A program made the position numbers and the translations under genes. The notes beneath the pieces are model-generated. The model did not search any database. It was not told the DNA's origin and saw only the letters and a program-made list of their open reading frames with translations. From JACJYC01 sp964558465 (lineage in GTDB: Bacteria; Bacteroidota; Bacteroidia; Chitinophagales; Saprospiraceae): a DNA stretch of 64,000 bases. Of this stretch, positions 9,173 to 17,317 are shown piece by piece. The stretch lies in the NCBI GenBank assembly GCA_964558465.1, contig CAZLEF010000031.1:1-64000 (forward strand), in the 5' to 3' direction. Positions within the stretch are counted from its first letter, which is position 1; each line of letters begins with the position of its first letter.

Positions 9173-11440
9173 ATGCCTTTTGATATTGAAATGATTAAGG
9201 CTTTTTATAAGTCCTTACCCCAAAAAGTTGAAGCAGCAAGAACCGCGTTGGGCCGGCCACTGACGCTTACGGATAAAATATTGTATGCCCATCTACACCC
9301 CGAATCGGGGTTGAAAGCTTACGAACGCGGCAAACATTATGTGTTTTTTGCCCCCGACCGGGTAGCCATGCAGGATGCAACCGCCCAAATGGCCCTGCTC
9401 CAGTTCATGACCTGCGGCCGCGACAAAACCGCAGTCCCGTCTACCGTACACTGCGATCATTTGATCCAGGCAAAAGTGGGCGCCGAGGTTGACCTCAAAA
9501 CGGCTAAAGACATCAACTCCGAAGTTTATGATTTTCTGGCTTCCGTGTCCAATAAATATGGCATCGGTTTCTGGAAACCGGGTTCGGGCATCATCCACCA
9601 GATCGTTCTGGAGAACTATGCTTTTCCCGGCGGCATGATGATCGGAACCGATTCGCATACTCCCAACGCAGGCGGCCTGGGAATGGTCGCCATCGGCGTG
9701 GGCGGCGCTGATGCGGTCGATGTCATGGTCGGCATGCCCTGGGAACTGAAAATGCCCAAAATCATCGGGGTGAAACTGACCGGTCAACTCAGCGGTTGGA
9801 CTTCCTCCAAGGATGTCATCCTGAAAGTGGCCGGCATCCTGACTGTAAAAGGCGGCACCGGCGCCATCGTTGAATATTTCGGTCCCGGCGCCCAATCGCT
9901 TTCCTGTACCGGCAAAGGGACCATTTGTAATATGGGGGCTGAAATCGGCGCCACGACATCTACTTTCGGATACGATGAAGCGATGAGCCGTTACCTGCGG
10001 GCAACCGGCCGCGCTGAAATAGCAGACCTGGCCGACGGGGTTGCAAGCCACCTGACCGGCGACCCCGATTGTTACGCCAACCCGGAAAACTACTTCGACC
10101 GGGTGATCGAGATCGACCTTTCCACACTCGAACCCCATGTCAACGGCCCGTATACACCGGACCTGGCCTGGCCGATCTCCAGATTTGCCGCAGCCGTGAA
10201 GGAAAACGGCTATCCGCAAAAACTGGAAGTCGGCCTGATCGGTTCTTGTACCAATTCTTCATACGAAGACCTTGACCGGGCAGCTTCCCTGGCGAAACAG
10301 GCGGTCGCCAAAAAACTCAAAGCCAAATCCGAATTTACCGTTACCCCGGGGTCCGAACAGATCCGGTATACGGTGGAACGCGACGGACAATTGGCGGCTT
10401 TCGAAGAAATGGGCGGCGTTGTCCTGGCCAATGCCTGCGGGCCTTGTATCGGTCAGTGGGCGCGCCACACGGATGATCCGAATAAAGCCAACTCCATCAT
10501 TACTTCGTTCAACCGGAACTTTTCCAAACGCAATGACGGCAATCCGCAGACCCGGTCATTCGTTGCATCCCCCGAGATTGTGACGGCCTTGTCCATTGCC
10601 GGCGATCTGACCTTCAACCCGCTGACCGATACCCTGGTCAATGAAGAAGGCGTTGCCGTAAAACTCGATCCACCCACCGGCGTAGAATTACCGCCCCGCG
10701 GTTTTGACGTTCAGGATCCGGGTTTCCAGGCGCCTGCTCCCGATGGCAGCCGGGTCAATATTCAGGTGGCGGATGACTCCAGCCGCCTTCAATTGCTCAC
10801 GCCCTTCCAGCCCATCACCCCCGAACAAGTGAAGGGGATGCGGATACTGATCAAGGCAAAAGGAAAATGTACCACCGATCATATCTCCATGGCCGGTCCC
10901 TGGCTTGAATTCAGAGGACACCTGGAGAACATTGCCAAAAATACTTTCATCAGCGCCATCAATTATTTTAACGGCGAGATGAACAGCGTGATCAATTACG
11001 TCACCGGGAAATATATGCCGGTGCCTGACTCCGGCCTGGCTTACCGCAATGCAGTGGTCGGTACGGTGGTATTTGGCGAAGAAAATTACGGCGAGGGTTC
11101 CTCCCGCGAACACGCCGCGATGCAGCCCCGCTTTTTGGGAGTGAAAGCGGTCGTGGTCAAGTCCTTTGCCCGGATCCACGAAACCAACCTGAAAAAACAG
11201 GGTCTGCTTGCCCTTACCTTCGTCAACCCGGACGATTATGAGAAGATCCGGCAGGATGATGTCATCGACCTGTCGGGTTTCGATCAGATGGCGCCGGGAA
11301 AAAACCTGGCATTGACGCTGCACCATTCCGACGGTACCGAAGACCGGTTTGAACTCATGCATACCTACAACGAACAACAGATCGACTGGGTCCGCGCAGG
11401 CTCGGCTTTGAACAAGATCCGGGAAGAGCTTGGCGCTTGA
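9173..11440 (+). CDS. acnA: Aconitate hydratase
   Basis: 755 aa from ATG 9173 (start MPFDIEM). It catalyses citrate/isocitrate interconversion in the TCA cycle through a [4Fe-4S] cluster. Cluster ligands are visible: C359 in GSCTNS, and C422 and C425 in ACGPCIG. The DSHTPN motif and the swivel-domain GSSREHAA motif are also present. Length and the mitochondrial-type arrangement fit the usual Bacteroidota enzyme. The open frame extends upstream to 8990, but that stretch is basic, non-conserved in character and contains the -7 box, so it is excluded. The 3' end overlaps a hairpin shared with the convergent phosphoesterase gene. Confidence 0.95.
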   Translation: MPFDIEMIKAFYKSLPQKVEAARTALGRPLTLTDKILYAHLHPESGLKAYERGKHYVFFAPDRVAMQDATAQMALLQFMTCGRDKTAVPSTVHCDHLIQAKVGAEVDLKTAKDINSEVYDFLASVSNKYGIGFWKPGSGIIHQIVLENYAFPGGMMIGTDSHTPNAGGLGMVAIGVGGADAVDVMVGMPWELKMPKIIGVKLTGQLSGWTSSKDVILKVAGILTVKGGTGAIVEYFGPGAQSLSCTGKGTICNMGAEIGATTSTFGYDEAMSRYLRATGRAEIADLADGVASHLTGDPDCYANPENYFDRVIEIDLSTLEPHVNGPYTPDLAWPISRFAAAVKENGYPQKLEVGLIGSCTNSSYEDLDRAASLAKQAVAKKLKAKSEFTVTPGSEQIRYTVERDGQLAAFEEMGGVVLANACGPCIGQWARHTDDPNKANSIITSFNRNFSKRNDGNPQTRSFVASPEIVTALSIAGDLTFNPLTDTLVNEEGVAVKLDPPTGVELPPRGFDVQDPGFQAPAPDGSRVNIQVADDSSRLQLLTPFQPITPEQVKGMRILIKAKGKCTTDHISMAGPWLEFRGHLENIAKNTFISAINYFNGEMNSVINYVTGKYMPVPDSGLAYRNAVVGTVVFGEENYGEGSSREHAAMQPRFLGVKAVVVKSFARIHETNLKKQGLLALTFVNPDDYEKIRQDDVIDLSGFDQMAPGKNLALTLHHSDGTEDRFELMHTYNEQQIDWVRAGSALNKIREELGA

Positions 11441-11480
11441 TGCTAGATGCTGGATACTAGATGCGAGCATCAAGCATCCA
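11436..11480. terminator. Bidirectional hairpin over convergent gene ends
   Basis: CTTGATGCT (11436-11444) pairs with AGCATCAAG (11466-11474), inside a run of GATGCT/GGATAC/GATGCG units. The hairpin covers the aconitase stop codon and ends within the last codons of the convergent phosphoesterase gene. Confidence 0.6.
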
Positions 11481-12231
11481 GTTCGCTTGCAATGCCGTCA
11501 AAATAATGCAAGTTTTGGCGCAACAGGCCGGAACCTTCCCATTCGATAACCCGGAAGGCAGTTCTGTAATGGTCAACCCGGAAAGGCGTGCTGTGCATGT
11601 CGATCTGGAAGAAAGTGGAAGGCGTGATGTTGACGATCAGGTTGTTGAGATACAAGGTGCGTTCTACGTGATAATGCCCGCAATAGACATGAACGCTGCT
11701 GTTATGGGCAAAAAGAATTTCCTGGAGATCATCCCGATTCTGGAGGGCGTATTTATGGTCCATGTAAGGGACGCCGCAAAGGATGGGAGGGTGGTGCATG
11801 AACAGAAAAAAATCACCTTTCTTTTCCAGCAGCTTTTGTTTCAGCCATTTGAGTTGCGGGCTGGAAACGGTGCCGGCAGAGGTGTCGAGAAAGATCATTT
11901 CCGAACCGCCGGCCTGCCAGGTAAAATATAACTCGTCCTTTTTCAGGTGGTGTTTTTTTTCAAAGACGGCAGCCATCGCCGGAATATCATCGTGGTTGCC
12001 CGGGATCACTTCAAACGGGATTCCGGCAAGGGTTAATTGCTGATGGATCCACTTGTAAATATAAGCGTCGCCTTTGTCGAAACACAGGTCGCCGGTGAGA
12101 ATGAGCGCGTCGGGTTTAAGCCGGGCAGCTTCCTTCAAAACATTTAAAAAATTGGCCCTGACATCAACGCCAAATGTGTTCTCACCGGGTTGTCCGATAT
12201 GCAGGTCTGTGATTTGTATCAGTCTTGTCAT
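11470..12231 (-). CDS. Calcineurin-like metallophosphoesterase, CpdA-like
   Basis: 253 aa, no signal peptide, so cytoplasmic. All five blocks of the class III cyclic-nucleotide phosphodiesterase/metallophosphoesterase family are visible: D9-x-H11 in ITDLHIG, G47-D48 in LTGDL, G78-N-H-D81, H146-H147-P, and G185-H-Y-H188. These bind two metal ions. The closest general match is the 3',5'-cAMP phosphodiesterase CpdA group, but the substrate cannot be fixed from sequence. Its ATG overlaps the stop codon of the upstream membrane-protein gene by 4 bp (12228-12231), so translation is probably coupled. Confidence 0.85.
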   Translation of the reverse strand: MTRLIQITDLHIGQPGENTFGVDVRANFLNVLKEAARLKPDALILTGDLCFDKGDAYIYKWIHQQLTLAGIPFEVIPGNHDDIPAMAAVFEKKHHLKKDELYFTWQAGGSEMIFLDTSAGTVSSPQLKWLKQKLLEKKGDFFLFMHHPPILCGVPYMDHKYALQNRDDLQEILFAHNSSVHVYCGHYHVERTLYLNNLIVNITPSTFFQIDMHSTPFRVDHYRTAFRVIEWEGSGLLRQNLHYFDGIASELDA

Positions 12232-13133
12232 TGTGGTTTTGAGCCGGATGTTCGAATACTGACCATCTTTTTAAGAATATCGAACCAGAAGGGCGCGCCC
12301 AGGGAAATCGCCAGAGCAGTAATGATCCAGCCGAGTACCTTGGTCAACCAGTCATACGCGGATGCGTTCACCATATCGGCATTTTTCCAACCCATTCCAA
12401 GCGGTGATTCCAATTCTTCTACCTGGCCCTTATAGCTTTTGAATTGTTCGAGCGCGTCGGCAAACTCGAGGTCGGTCCGGACCAGCGAATCAACGCTTTC
12501 TTTTTGTGAAAGGGTCTCAGCCGCGGTAACCAGTTGCGATAAAGTTTCGGGGTCGCTTTCCAGGTGTTCGTACAGGGCCAGGGTGTCGGCATTGAGGATC
12601 ACAGCCATGGAGAGGCCTACCAGGATCAGGACATTGTGCGTGGTGCGCTTGTACCAGCCCGATGCCCGGTCCATGATGCTGTTGTACCAGCCGTCCACTT
12701 TGGTTTTAAAAACATCGAGCTTGTTATCGGCCTCCCGCAGCATCTGTTTCAGCACCCGTTTCAGCTCTTCGTTTTCCAACTCGTCGATTTTTGCTGCCAG
12801 TTTATCTTCCGAGGTTTCAGCGTCCCCCAGTATCACATCGAATAGAATGGTGCGGAAGGAATCGGCGGCTACATAAGAGGGCGGATCGGTTGATTTTCGG
12901 CCATACCGGTGGGAAAGTTGTTTGAAAAGGGGATTCTCTACAAACGACTGGAATATCCGGTCGACTTTCTGGCCTGCTTTTGTTTCCCCGACCAGCATAT
13001 TCTGCAGGGCTTTTTTCAGATTTTTGCCCCGGAGCCTGAGAAAAGAGGCTATGAATTCCATGATGGTAGTTGCCAGGAGGCTTAACATGAGGAGTACAAA
13101 GATCACGCCCAGGACAACGGTTAAAATGGCCAT
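12228..13133 (-). CDS. Uncharacterised three-TM membrane protein with coiled-coil loop
   Basis: 301 aa, not recognised to a named family. One N-terminal membrane segment (about 4-30) is followed by a long charged, helical soluble region (about 30-165, many E/K/L). A second membrane segment (about 168-187), another acidic helical stretch, and a C-terminal membrane segment near 265-285 (GWIITALAISLGAPFWFD) complete it. The end motif GAPFWFDIL..MVSIR recurs in many uncharacterised bacterial membrane proteins. The gene overlaps the downstream phosphoesterase by 4 bp, implying a shared operon; a membrane sensor or scaffold for the phosphodiesterase is only a guess. Confidence 0.75.
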   Translation of the reverse strand: MAILTVVLGVIFVLLMLSLLATTIMEFIASFLRLRGKNLKKALQNMLVGETKAGQKVDRIFQSFVENPLFKQLSHRYGRKSTDPPSYVAADSFRTILFDVILGDAETSEDKLAAKIDELENEELKRVLKQMLREADNKLDVFKTKVDGWYNSIMDRASGWYKRTTHNVLILVGLSMAVILNADTLALYEHLESDPETLSQLVTAAETLSQKESVDSLVRTDLEFADALEQFKSYKGQVEELESPLGMGWKNADMVNASAYDWLTKVLGWIITALAISLGAPFWFDILKKMVSIRTSGSKPQ

Positions 13134-13254
13134 AATATATTGTTAGATTAGGTGTTGTGCGCGTAAAGTTAAAAAACTTTTGGTTGAATTGGAAAGGTGA
13201 AGATGGTTTCATGGTTTCACTGCCCTCCTGCGCCTCCAAAGGGAATATTACACC

Positions 13255-14523
13255 TCAATTTCGCAACAATTGCCCTTTGTTCAATACTCCCAGCACCTTG
13301 CCTTTCAGCGTTTTGCCGATAAAAGGCGTGTTTCTGGATTTAGAGCGGATATCCTGTTCCGTAAACACCCATTCCGTATCCACATCAAAAAAAGTAAAAT
13401 TGGCCGGAGCGCCTTTTTCTATCGGGTGGCAAGGCAACTTCAAAATCCGCCGGGGGCGGATGGCCAGGATCTCTGCGAGGATTTCCGGAGAAAGGGTTTG
13501 CCCTGAACTGGTGTTAAGAGCGGCAAAAGCTGTTTCCAGCCCGATTGCGCCGGGTTTGGCATAAGGGAATTCCAATTTTTTTTCCTCCTCTTCCAGCGGC
13601 GAATGATTGGAGCAAACCAGATCAATGACCCCTTCCCGAAGACCGGAAAGAAGCCCCTGACGGTCCGTTTCACTCCTCAGCGGCGGTAAAACCTTCAGAT
13701 TTGAGTCAAAATCAGCCAGGTCTTCGTCCGTAAAAAAGAGGTTCATAGCTGCAACCGACGCCGTTACGGACAACCCCCGGGCTTTTGCCTGGCGGACCAG
13801 TTCCACAGAGCGTGCGCTCGAAATATTGTACAGAAGGAGCCGGGACCCCGTATAGGTCAGCAAATCCAGGTCACGTTGAACGATCAGTTCCTCCGCCAGG
13901 GAAGGAATACCGCTAAGGCCGAGGCTGGTACTCGTAAATCCTTCATGCATCTGGCCATGCGGAGAAATGGCGTCATCCATCGGCCGGTTGATCACCAGGC
14001 CTTCAAAAGCCTTGACGTACAACAACGCCCGAAGCATCAATCCCGCATGTTGGACCGCATATTTGCCATCGGTGAACGCCACGGCGCCGGCCGCATGCAT
14101 GTCCATCATTTCCGTAAGATCACTGCCGCCGCAGTTAGAGGAAAGAGCGCCCACCGGGTAAATATCAACCGGAAGCCGCTCGGACTGACGCAGCATATAC
14201 TGGATGCCGGATTTGGACTGAACCACCGGGTCGGTGTTCGGAAAACAAGCCAGGCCGGTGAAGCCACCTGCTGCGGCAGCCATTGATAAAGAAGAAAAAT
14301 CCTCCCGGTGTTCATAACCCGGATCGCCGGAATGCGCGCCGATGTCGATCCATCCCGGCGAACAAAAAGCACCGTTCAGATCCCAAATAATTGCGTCTTC
14401 CACAACCACCAGGTTTTTCCCGGCCTCTGCAATCTTGCCGTCTTTTATAAACAAATCCAGGCGCTCTCCGTGGTGGGGCCCACCGGAATCCAGGATGACC
14501 GTGTTTCGGATCAAATAATTCAT
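13255..14523 (-). CDS. Dihydroorotase-like protein, probably catalytically inactive (PyrC')
   Basis: 422 aa from MNYLIRN. The overall fold and landmarks of class I dihydroorotase are present (PGWID...DPG, FPNTDP, GL.GIPSLAEE, GAIGLETAF). The metal ligands are largely gone. The DxHxHxR motif reads D60-I-G62-A-H64-S-G66. The HIAHxST-type motif reads LLLYNISS. The PHH of the next strand reads AAM. TDHAPH reads S305-N306-H-S-P-L310. Pseudo-dihydroorotases of this kind are known as non-catalytic partners of aspartate transcarbamoylase in other bacteria; that role here is inferred. I chose the start because the -7 box at 14541-14548 lies just upstream, inside the longer open frame that begins at 14604. 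Confidence 0.85.
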   Translation of the reverse strand: MNYLIRNTVILDSGGPHHGERLDLFIKDGKIAEAGKNLVVVEDAIIWDLNGAFCSPGWIDIGAHSGDPGYEHREDFSSLSMAAAAGGFTGLACFPNTDPVVQSKSGIQYMLRQSERLPVDIYPVGALSSNCGGSDLTEMMDMHAAGAVAFTDGKYAVQHAGLMLRALLYVKAFEGLVINRPMDDAISPHGQMHEGFTSTSLGLSGIPSLAEELIVQRDLDLLTYTGSRLLLYNISSARSVELVRQAKARGLSVTASVAAMNLFFTDEDLADFDSNLKVLPPLRSETDRQGLLSGLREGVIDLVCSNHSPLEEEEKKLEFPYAKPGAIGLETAFAALNTSSGQTLSPEILAEILAIRPRRILKLPCHPIEKGAPANFTFFDVDTEWVFTEQDIRSKSRNTPFIGKTLKGKVLGVLNKGQLLRN

Positions 14524-14540
14524 CCAGACAAAAATTTCAG

Positions 14541-14548
14541 CAAAATTA
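14541..14548 (-). promoter_or_regulatory. Promoter -7 box of dihydroorotase-like gene
   Basis: The minus strand reads TAATTTTG (TAnnTTTG), 18 bases before the ATG at 14523, implying a very short leader. No clear -33 element is seen. Confidence 0.5.
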
Positions 14549-14576
14549 ATCAGGATATTGGTAACTATACAGGCAG

Positions 14577-14759
14577 AAGGCAGATGGTGGACGGTTGACG
14601 GCAAAAAAGAATCTGATTTTATGCTATGGGACCAAAATCCCAGCGGCCTGGTCCACCATCTCTTTCGACTTCGCTCAGGCGCCTAACCGTCCACCCGCGG
14701 CTGGTGTGCGGCAAACTGTAGGCCATCTGCCGTCTACCGTCTACCGTAAGCCATCTACC
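14577..14759. repeat. Short repeats in spacer: GTCTACC/GGTGGACGG units
   Basis: The spacer holds GGTGGACGGTTGACGG on the left, and GCCATCTGCC, GTCTACCGTCTACCG and GCCATCTACC on the right. The two sides are partly complementary. TTCGACTTCGCTCAGG, a motif I associate with Bacteroidota intergenic repeats, is at about 14666. No gene is seen. Confidence 0.55.
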
Positions 14760-17102
14760 TCAATATAAATAATGACGGTTGTTATGCCAAACTCCGGTTC
14801 CCGGGTTTTTATACAGGTCCAGCCCAGCCGGCCGGATCAGCAATTCATCCAGATAAACCGGCTGATCGCCAAGAGTCGTGTTTTGAAAAACCCAGCGAAC
14901 GGACAAACCCGCCTGATCCGGGGAAACCGGCCATTCGATCAGCGCCCAGCCGTTGGAATCAAATACCTTGACGCATTCACGAACCTGCCGGCGCCAGGAT
15001 TGTCTGACCTCTCCGGATTGCGGGTCAAATACCTGGATCTCCATATCCGTCCGGGCATTGAGGTCTGCGTCGATGAACATCCAGGCGGAAAAAACCAGGT
15101 CTTTTTGGTCGCCTGCCGGCGTCGGACCTTCAAACAGGACGTTCCAGTCGCTCATTTTGCCCTCAAATGCGCCGCCGCCGAGGTAGGGATGAACGGATTT
15201 TTTATCGTCAAAGGATTGAAAAACAAAGGCAGCGGAGGAATCGCTCAGCAGCCACCCGTCGCGGGCCGTAAGGCTGTCCGTTTCCATCCGGGTGCGGATG
15301 CCGGCGATCCGGGATTCGAGCCGTTCCCGGAACGATTCCAGCGGCAGTTCGTACAACCTGAATTCTTTTTTTTCATAGAGCAGGACGGCGCCGTCGAGCA
15401 AGTGCAGAAAATCCTGTCCGAACTGGTTGTGCCGGATCGAATCCCAAGCCATCAACAAGGGTTTTTGGTTGGGAAAATCCGCCAGAATAGCCGGAAGGCG
15501 ATACGGTTCGGTCACCAGTTGCAGTTGTTTTAACGTCTGTGACCTGGAGGTCCGGGTCAGGTGGGAACCCGACAGCGGCAGGCCCGTCTGGATGGAGATG
15601 GTTTCGCTTTTTTGCGCCACCAAACCGCTGATATCCCACCAGAATTGGTCGGAACCCAGGTTAAAGTAAGGGATCGGCAGCAAGGCCTGATAATCGGCGT
15701 AATTGATTTCCCGGATATCCGTGAATCGCCGGCCGGGTTCGTAATCTTCGATGGGGTCGAGGCGCAGGTCTTTATCCGTATTGTACCAATAAGCTTCGGA
15801 TAGCAGCAGAATTAAAGGGAAGGCCATCACCCAGGACCTTTTGCCAAAATAACGATAAAGGGCTGCCAAGGCTATAATATTCGATGCATAATAAAAGATC
15901 CAGGCAAACCGCCCGATGGATCGGAACTGACGGATGGGGCCGGTATAGTTCAACCAATCCTCCAGGCCCGGAATGATAAAGGGGATGCCGAAGGAGAAGA
16001 GCAGAATGGCTGTGGCGGAAAGCACGGTGTATTTGAGCCATTCAGCAGATGTGGAGGATTCGAGGATTCGAGGATTTGAGGATTCGAGCCTGCCTGCCGG
16101 CAAAGCAGGGATTCGAGAATCCGGCGTCGCGGGTGAACGGGGCTGGAACAGGCGTTTAACCCGCGTGGAAAAAAGGACCGCCAGGCCTGCTATTGCCGTC
16201 AGCCCGATATAATTCCGGGCTTCAAAATCATAAGTTTTGATCCGCAGCGCGTGTTCGCCGAGCCATTTCCAATGCGGTTCAAAAGGGGAGGTCAGCAGCC
16301 CGCCGGGATAGGCCCTGTAGTTGAAAAAGCCCCAGGGCAGCGCAGAGCGGTCGGTCACCGGGTCGCCCCAGTTCATCGTCCAGTTGAAGTAAACAAATGG
16401 AATGATCACCGCAATGCCATAATGCAGCGCATATTTTGGCAGGCGCTTCCAGTCGCGCCGCCAGATCCACCTTACCCCCCAGTATCCTGTAATTGCAAAA
16501 GCAATGACGGCAAAAAAGTAAAAATGGATTTGTGGGTAAATCCAGTTCACGACGCCCAAAGCAACGGCCCAACGCCAGTCTTCGTCTTCTTCCCATCGCA
16601 TCAGGCAATAAAAAACGACCGGGATCACCTCCGGATGGGCCAGGCCGTAATGTGTACTCATCCGGTGGATCTGGGGCGCCAGCAGGGTAATCCCGATCGC
16701 TGCCGGAATGGATATCCAGGCCGGCAGGCCAAGCCGGGCCAGGATCAAAAACAGAAAAACGGCGCAAAGCAGAATAGAAACCAGCATGGAAAAATGCATG
16801 ACCCCCAGCGCATAATCACCCAATCCCAGCAGTTTTAAGACATTGCCGAGAATGGGTTGGCAATTGCCGGGTATGACATGGTCCCCGTACGGATAGTTCA
16901 TTCCTTCGTAATGGGCATAAGTGGAATCGTGTTGTACATGGTAAAGAAAAGCGTGATAGGCCTGATATCCGTCGCCCCAGGGTTCAATGACCCGGCTGTT
17001 GCCGTATTGGAAAAAATCAGGGAAACGCCAGCAGAGGAAGGCAGCGGTAAACGTTGTCAGCAAAAAAAGTTGAATAAGTATTGACTTTGTTTGTGTGTTC
17101 AT
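14760..17102 (-). CDS. Large polytopic membrane protein with C-terminal ectodomain, GT-C-like
   Basis: 780 aa, family name not known to me. A first membrane helix (about 8-27) precedes a loop with acidic/aromatic residues (EPWGDGYQAYHAF), and about ten more helices follow to residue ~450. A soluble C-terminal region (about 455-780) ends in a beta-sandwich-like segment. The layout resembles GT-C glycosyltransferases or O-antigen/membrane-glycosyltransferase-type proteins, but I cannot see a decisive motif. Residues about 328-350 (SRIPALPAGRLESSNPRILES) are encoded by an inserted GAGGATTC repeat with a palindromic core (16053-16119) that keeps the frame and lies in a loop between helices. The gene stands alone on the minus strand. 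Confidence 0.72.
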   Translation of the reverse strand: MNTQTKSILIQLFLLTTFTAAFLCWRFPDFFQYGNSRVIEPWGDGYQAYHAFLYHVQHDSTYAHYEGMNYPYGDHVIPGNCQPILGNVLKLLGLGDYALGVMHFSMLVSILLCAVFLFLILARLGLPAWISIPAAIGITLLAPQIHRMSTHYGLAHPEVIPVVFYCLMRWEEDEDWRWAVALGVVNWIYPQIHFYFFAVIAFAITGYWGVRWIWRRDWKRLPKYALHYGIAVIIPFVYFNWTMNWGDPVTDRSALPWGFFNYRAYPGGLLTSPFEPHWKWLGEHALRIKTYDFEARNYIGLTAIAGLAVLFSTRVKRLFQPRSPATPDSRIPALPAGRLESSNPRILESSTSAEWLKYTVLSATAILLFSFGIPFIIPGLEDWLNYTGPIRQFRSIGRFAWIFYYASNIIALAALYRYFGKRSWVMAFPLILLLSEAYWYNTDKDLRLDPIEDYEPGRRFTDIREINYADYQALLPIPYFNLGSDQFWWDISGLVAQKSETISIQTGLPLSGSHLTRTSRSQTLKQLQLVTEPYRLPAILADFPNQKPLLMAWDSIRHNQFGQDFLHLLDGAVLLYEKKEFRLYELPLESFRERLESRIAGIRTRMETDSLTARDGWLLSDSSAAFVFQSFDDKKSVHPYLGGGAFEGKMSDWNVLFEGPTPAGDQKDLVFSAWMFIDADLNARTDMEIQVFDPQSGEVRQSWRRQVRECVKVFDSNGWALIEWPVSPDQAGLSVRWVFQNTTLGDQPVYLDELLIRPAGLDLYKNPGTGVWHNNRHYLY
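16053..16119. repeat. Repeat element inserted in frame within a coding sequence
   Basis: Four tandem copies of GAGGATTC/T, then CCTGCCTGCCGGCAAAGCAG(G) with complementary CCTGC/GCAGG ends, then GATTCGAG(AATCC) again. The same hairpin-plus-octamer style is otherwise intergenic in this window. It adds a Ser/Pro/Arg-rich loop to the 780-aa membrane protein without a stop. Confidence 0.7.
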
Positions 17103-17159
17103 GCCGTGTCCCGGATCATTCCGGACCCAAATATAATGCCTTGTTGGTCCCGATTAGCT

Positions 17160-17317
17160 GTTTATTTGTTTATTTGTTGATCTGTTGATTTGACCACGCC
17201 GAGGCGTGGCGTTTCTATCGCATCAATCACGCCTGTGGCGTGGCACGCGCATCAACAAATCCTCAAATCAACGAATCAACGCATCAACGCATCAACGCAT
17301 CAACGCATCAACAAACC
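17160..17317. repeat. Composite repeat: TTGTTGAT arm, two CCACGCC hairpins, ATCAACGC tandem
   Basis: A 26-base segment at 17168-17193 (GTTTATTTGTTGATCTGTTG+ATTTGA) is identical to one at 55472-55497. It is followed by hairpins CCACGCC-GA-GGCGTGG (17194-17209) and CACGCC-TGT-GGCGTG (17228-17242). A run of ATCAACAAATC, AATCAACG and CATCAACG units continues up to the MFS start codon. The open frame of the MFS gene runs back through this repeat, but that part is not treated as coding. Confidence 0.8.

Noticed and set aside
17240..17317. N-terminal extension of the MFS gene
   Set aside because: Repeat-derived (NESTHQRINAST) and hydrophilic; the permease's first helix fits the ATG at 17318.
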